Assembly: GCA_007120815.1 (NCBI GenBank)
Contig: SKMY01000154.1
Location: 1 to 8,602 of the forward strand
Direction: 5' to 3'
Length of the DNA: 8,602 bases
Source of the DNA: Syntrophomonadaceae bacterium
GTDB taxonomy: Bacteria > Bacillota_D > Dethiobacteria > DTU022 > UBA8154
Shown: positions 4,872 to 8,602 of the stretch, piece after piece
Position numbering within the stretch: the stretch's first letter is position 1
How the letters are laid out: every line of letters begins with the position of its first letter
Notes under the pieces: model-generated
Seen by the model: only the letters and a program-made list of their open reading frames with translations
Told to the model about the DNA's origin: nothing
The model's database searches: none
Translations under genes and position numbers: made by a program

Positions 4872-4880
4872 ATTGTATCA
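4872..4880 (-). promoter_or_regulatory. Possible promoter upstream of fliW
   Basis: On the minus strand TGATACAAT (4880-4872) is an extended -10 of the same form as others in this window. No clear -35 is visible. A transcript from here would run through the tandem repeats and REP copy B as a leader of about 280 bases before fliW. The gap 4584-4916 otherwise holds only these repeats; no gene such as yviE is visible in it, and no clear terminator follows flgL. Confidence 0.35.
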
Positions 4881-4916
4881 TGTTTGTGCGGGAATGGCTA
4901 CCATTTTTTCCTTTTT

Positions 4917-7148
4917 TTATCGAAGGAAGTCGATCAGGCTGGGATAAACCATGCGGGCTCCCGTGGCCAGGGCGGCCTGGTAGGCGTTTTCCTGCATCAT
5001 GAACTCGGTTATGGCATCGGCCATGTCGATGTCTTCCACCTTGGAGAGGAGTTCCCGCAGGTAAATGCGTTCGCTGTGCAAGCGGTCCTCGGTTATATCC
5101 AGTCGCTCCATGCGGGCCCCTACATCCGAACGCGACTGGAGCAAAGCGTCCAGGTGGTCGTCCAGCTTTTCAATGACCTCGTTGCTCAAGGCAAACTGAT
5201 GGTTGTGGATAAGAGCCTGGTGCATCTCCCGCACGGTATTAAACACGTCGGTCACCCCAAAGGCCTCGATTCCCGTTATATTGGCGGAAATCCGCTGATC
5301 GGTGCTGATCTCAACCAGCCGCTGTCCATCATCGCCCATGTAGTACGGCTCCCCGGGGGCAATAAAGGAAAAAATGGCCGCAGGGTGATCCGCGAACTCT
5401 TCATCAGGCACGCCGTATTTTTCCAGGTCGGCCCGGTCATAGTACTGGCCGGCAAGGGCGGTGCTGAAGGTTTCAAAGGTGGTGGATATACTGCTGGTAA
5501 TAAAGCGGCCCGTGGCCTGGTCGATATCGAAAAACTTCAAGGTCCGGGTGCTTTCATCAAAAAATCCTTTGTCCGCCGGGTCCTCCGGGACAGCAAAGTG
5601 CCAGTCCATGTTGTCGCCCATGGTCGGAAGCCCCTGGGCATCCAAACGGCCGTATTCCCGGTGGAGGGTTAAACGGTCGTAGGTACTGTTATTTTCGTCA
5701 GATAGATGGGGATTGAGCTGGTAGACGGCCTTATCTCCCACCATGACCTGGTCTATTTCGTACGTGATATTGGCGTTGGGAGCCAGTTCCAGGCTGAGCC
5801 ACTGTGCGTCATCCCCGTCCTTCACCTGGAAAGTAATAGTCTGTCCCTCTTCTTTCAACCGGGTCATGTTGATGTAGATTTCTTCCCCGGTTTTGCTCCC
5901 GTACGTGCCGCTGTAATTCTTGCCGGCTAAATCGTAGAGCTGAAATCCTACCGATAGGCGGATGAACATGTCCTGTTCATCGGTTTCACCCAGGGTTTCC
6001 TGTACATCCAGGGGCAGCTGGCCGAACTTTTTGGCCTCCTGGACTTCCAGGGCCAAAGTGCCGTTCCAGGGGGAATCGTCCAGGCGGTAACCGTCTTCAT
6101 CAGAGGCGTAGACGCCGCTGAACCCCCCGGCGCCGCCTGCAAGGAATAAGGGTTCTGTAAAATCATCGAGGCTCACAATACCGGACCCGCCGCCGTTGTT
6201 TTCCAGATTTACCGAGGCCCGGACCAGGGCAGAGGCAGTTTCATCGTTGTTGATGGCGTCGGCTACCTGTTTAGCTGTGGAGGTTATGTTTCCGTCGCCA
6301 TCGGTTTCCAGGGAAACCTGAATAACAAAGGGATCGTCTTCCTGTCCCGTGCCTGATACGTTGACTGTCAGGGGTTGTTCCGCGCCAGGATCGACGTATT
6401 GAATGTTAATATGATTTCCATTAAAGCCCGCTTCCCGGGCGGTAAACAGGACGGCATTATCCTGGTTGGTGTCCCCGGCGGTTAAGGTAGCCGCGCTGTA
6501 CCCGCCGAAAAAGCCGTCCCGAGCGCCCTGGAGATATTCATTCAGCAGGTCTGCCCGGGCGGCCTGGGTCAATTCTGGTTCAAGCCCGGCCAGGGTGCTT
6601 ACGGCATAGCTGCCGGTAGTCAGGTTGTCCGGCCTGATCAGGGTCCCTGTCAAACCCGATTGAGCATTATACCAGTCGTCCAAGAGGTGGCCGCTGGCCC
6701 CGGCAATCCGGTAGGGGGACTCCTGGGTCTTGTGCCCGCCGAAGATAAAAAGCCCGGCCACTTCAGCATTACCCACGCTGATCAGGTGGTTTAGGAGTTG
6801 CTCCACTTCGGGAGCCATTGCTTTGCGGTCTTCGGCGGATAAGGCGTCATTGGAGGCATAGACGGCCAGCTCCCTGAGGCGGTGAATCACGTCTATACCG
6901 TCGGCCAGGGCATTCTCTGTGGCGTTCAACCAGGTCTTGGCCTCTCCGATGTTGCGGTTGTACTGATGGTTGCGGGCCAGGCCGGTGCTGGAAATGCGCA
7001 TGGACCGGTACGTCCCCACCGGGTCCTGGGAAGGGCGGTCAAAAACCTTCCCCGTGGAAAGCTGGTTGGAACGCTTCTGTAGTGCCCAGAGGTTGCGCTG
7101 GATGTTTCGCGAAACGGCATTGGCCAACATTTTATGGGTGACTCGCAT
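4917..7148 (-). CDS. flgL: FlgL, flagellar hook-filament junction protein (oversized)
   Basis: FlgL (HAP3) forms the ring joining the FlgK layer to the filament. The N-terminal helical part (1-147) is typical: MRVTHKMLANAVSRNIQRNL, QLSTGKVFDRPSQDPVG, and GLFIFGGHKTQESPYR. The C-terminal part (602-743) is also typical: YYMGDDGQRLVEISTDQRIS, ANITGIEAFG, then the heptad-rich helices and a flagellin-like end (ENAYQAALATGARMVYPSLI). At 743 residues it is far longer than usual (about 300 in B. subtilis and E. coli). The excess is one insert of about 450 residues between PYR (147) and YYMGDDG (602), a junction that is nearly continuous in ordinary FlgL. Residues 228-339 of the insert (TAREAGFNGNHINIQYVDPG, then ITSTAKQVADAIN) resemble a beta-domain known to me from phage virion and surface proteins. 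The ATG at 7148 follows GGAGG, and the flgK stop codon overlaps that Shine-Dalgarno, so flgK and flgL are probably translationally coupled. Confidence 0.93.
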   Translation of the reverse strand: MRVTHKMLANAVSRNIQRNLWALQKRSNQLSTGKVFDRPSQDPVGTYRSMRISSTGLARNHQYNRNIGEAKTWLNATENALADGIDVIHRLRELAVYASNDALSAEDRKAMAPEVEQLLNHLISVGNAEVAGLFIFGGHKTQESPYRIAGASGHLLDDWYNAQSGLTGTLIRPDNLTTGSYAVSTLAGLEPELTQAARADLLNEYLQGARDGFFGGYSAATLTAGDTNQDNAVLFTAREAGFNGNHINIQYVDPGAEQPLTVNVSGTGQEDDPFVIQVSLETDGDGNITSTAKQVADAINNDETASALVRASVNLENNGGGSGIVSLDDFTEPLFLAGGAGGFSGVYASDEDGYRLDDSPWNGTLALEVQEAKKFGQLPLDVQETLGETDEQDMFIRLSVGFQLYDLAGKNYSGTYGSKTGEEIYINMTRLKEEGQTITFQVKDGDDAQWLSLELAPNANITYEIDQVMVGDKAVYQLNPHLSDENNSTYDRLTLHREYGRLDAQGLPTMGDNMDWHFAVPEDPADKGFFDESTRTLKFFDIDQATGRFITSSISTTFETFSTALAGQYYDRADLEKYGVPDEEFADHPAAIFSFIAPGEPYYMGDDGQRLVEISTDQRISANITGIEAFGVTDVFNTVREMHQALIHNHQFALSNEVIEKLDDHLDALLQSRSDVGARMERLDITEDRLHSERIYLRELLSKVEDIDMADAITEFMMQENAYQAALATGARMVYPSLIDFLR

Positions 7149-7160
7149 GTTTATTGCCTC

Positions 7161-8602
7161 CTAACGCCCGACTTCCATGATTAATACTTCCAGCATACGG
7201 TCGAAGGTGCTCAAAAATTTGGCGGCAGCATTGTACGCGTGCTGGAACTGGATGAGGTTGAGCATCTCATCATCCAGGGAGACGCTGGACACCGCATCCT
7301 GTTGTTCTTTCATACTGTTTGCCACGTTTTTCATGTTCATGGCCAGGCGGTCGCTTTCCCGGCCTTCCACGCCCAGATCGGCGATAAAGCTGCGCAGGTA
7401 CTCGTGAAAGGTGCTTGAGCCGTTGCTCATGGTGAGCTTTTCCCGTAGTCCGGCGATAATCAGGGCATTTTGCCCGTTGCCCGGTTCGGAAACACCGTCA
7501 ACGGCCCACTGGCTGGAGGCGGCGATGTGATTCAGATTATCCAGGATGTCCTGGCTGATCCGAAATTTCCGGGCCGCCCCTTCAATATAGTCCATCATGT
7601 TAGCGGGCTCGTAAGGCCCTACGGTAAAGGAAGCGGCAGGTACGTTGGGGTCAACCGGGTTTCCAGGCTCGTCCAGCCATTCATTAGCCGTAACCCGAAA
7701 CCGAACATCGCGGAGCGTCCCTTTTTCCGCCAGCACGCTGCTATTTTTCATGATATCCTCATCAGCCAGCTGGAAGAAATGAAAATCGGTGGCTTTTCCA
7801 TTAAGCGCGTCTTCGTTAAACACGGCTTCATAAACAATTTCATTTGTTTGTGAATTCCTGATGATTAATACGTCATCATTTTCGTCAGCTGCAGCCCGAA
7901 CATTGACGGCAAATTGGTCTCCGACAGAAAAGTTTCCTGTATCATTCAAGGTCAGCCCGAGGTTTATAACGTGGCCTTCCGAACCGTAATCATTGGTGTT
8001 TAACACACCGGCTTGGAATTTTTTTACACCACTTCCTGAGTCAACCACTTGACCGTCTTTATCTGTGTGGTGATAGTGGTATGTAACATAGATTTCGTCT
8101 CCTTCAATCCGGGTCACCTGGTAGTGGATAGAAGAATTAAGGTTTTCACCATTCACCGTCATATTTTCATCAACTAACGGCATGCTGTTTTTGCTGTAAC
8201 TGGATGTTATTTGGGCGCGAGCTGTTAAGTCATCAGGGTCTACACTCGTCCGCGTTTCAAGGGTGTAGCCCCCGGGAAGGAGCATTTCAGTTAAGTTTTG
8301 AGACATGGAAAGCCCTGTAATGTTGGTTTCCTCATCTGGGCCCAGCTCCAGGGTGTCAGGGTCAATGATGATATCCCCGGGCATGGGGAAGGCCCAGGGT
8401 TCAAAAAAGTTAATCCCCGAGGAACCGTCCATGCCAAAACCCTGGCGGTGGAGGTGGTTGACCTGCATCACCAGGTTGTAGACCAGTTCATCCAGGGCTC
8501 CCTGGTACTTGGGAATAATTTCGTTGTAGGACTCAAGCAGCCCTTTCAGCTGGCCTCCCCGGGGGGTAATGCGGTTGTTGGAGCTGTTAAAAATCTCCAC
8601 TT
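7161..8602 (-). CDS. flgK: FlgK, flagellar hook-associated protein 1 (partial, 5' end outside window)
   Basis: FlgK (HAP1) is the first junction protein on the hook, exported by the flagellar secretion system. The visible 480 residues are the C-terminal portion; the frame is open to the window edge and the true start lies beyond it. Near the edge is the conserved core GGQLKGLLESYNEIIPKYQG, ALDELVYNLVMQVNHLHRQG and GINFFEPW, the usual lead-in to the variable domain in FlgK. The middle is a polar beta-rich variable region. The last 39 residues, with DEMLNLIQFQHAYNAAAKFL and TFDRMLEVLIMEV, are the family's C-terminal D0 helix. Residues shortly before (EQQDAVSSVSLDDE) match the FlgK lead-in to that helix. 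The stop codon TAG (7163-7161) lies 12 bases before the flgL start and forms part of its ribosome binding site. Confidence 0.95.
   Translation of the reverse strand, partial: VEIFNSSNNRITPRGGQLKGLLESYNEIIPKYQGALDELVYNLVMQVNHLHRQGFGMDGSSGINFFEPWAFPMPGDIIIDPDTLELGPDEETNITGLSMSQNLTEMLLPGGYTLETRTSVDPDDLTARAQITSSYSKNSMPLVDENMTVNGENLNSSIHYQVTRIEGDEIYVTYHYHHTDKDGQVVDSGSGVKKFQAGVLNTNDYGSEGHVINLGLTLNDTGNFSVGDQFAVNVRAAADENDDVLIIRNSQTNEIVYEAVFNEDALNGKATDFHFFQLADEDIMKNSSVLAEKGTLRDVRFRVTANEWLDEPGNPVDPNVPAASFTVGPYEPANMMDYIEGAARKFRISQDILDNLNHIAASSQWAVDGVSEPGNGQNALIIAGLREKLTMSNGSSTFHEYLRSFIADLGVEGRESDRLAMNMKNVANSMKEQQDAVSSVSLDDEMLNLIQFQHAYNAAAKFLSTFDRMLEVLIMEVGR

Noticed and set aside
4894..4916. Intrinsic terminator directly after flgL
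   Set aside because: The small AATGG/CCATT hairpin there has no T-run on the minus strand after it; the T-rich bases on the + strand lie on the wrong side.
4884..5672. Open frame of 262 codons on the + strand
   Set aside because: It is antisense to the conserved C-terminal region of flgL, has no ribosome binding site and resembles no family.

Overview
The window looks like the chromosome of a motile, Gram-positive Bacillota of the Clostridia/Peptococcaceae type (Desulfotomaculum-Pelotomaculum-Moorella-like). This rests on the B. subtilis-like order flgK-flgL-fliW-csrA, strong AGGAGG-type ribosome binding sites with some GTG and TTG starts, extended -10 promoters, a lipoprotein signal peptide, and dispersed hairpin repeats with GGGGACGGTTCT arms. 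The genus is an inference; no 16S or other marker gene is present.

Layout. Bases 1-793 hold a promoter and a zinc-ribbon/RDD membrane protein on the + strand. Bases 794-1185 are partly AT-rich. They contain a remnant of a MntA-type nucleotidyltransferase (minus strand), then a promoter and a roughly 145-nt structured leader. The leader drives a flagellin-like gene (1186-1983, +), which ends in a terminator at 2051-2106. A palindromic REP-like element (2191-2276) sits between that gene and a convergent lipoprotein gene with a DOMON-like domain (2308-2946, -). From 3143 to the right edge everything is on the minus strand. In transcription order it is flgK (5' end outside the window), flgL, a 330-bp gap with a second REP-like element and 28-bp tandem repeats, fliW, a terminator, a csrA promoter, csrA, an unrecognised 184-codon gene, and a terminator.

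How the genes fit together. FlgK and FlgL form the junction between hook and filament. CsrA is an RNA-binding translational repressor and FliW is the protein that antagonises it; in B. subtilis the target is flagellin mRNA, and FliW is itself bound by flagellin. The flagellin-like gene at 1186 lies outside the main operon, yet its leader carries a six-base-pair hairpin with AGGAC in the loop and a GGA inside its Shine-Dalgarno. That is the expected form of a CsrA target, so the window may hold both the regulator pair and one of its targets. The protein keeps the flagellin D1 and C-terminal D0 signatures but has a degenerate N-terminus, so it may be a minor or regulatory flagellin homologue rather than the main filament subunit.

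Other unusual points are a FlgL more than twice the usual size, with about 450 extra residues at one position; two near-identical 86-88-nt hairpin repeats 2.4 kb apart; and the uncharacterised gene directly behind csrA. No rRNA, tRNA, CRISPR array, transposase or prophage gene was seen.
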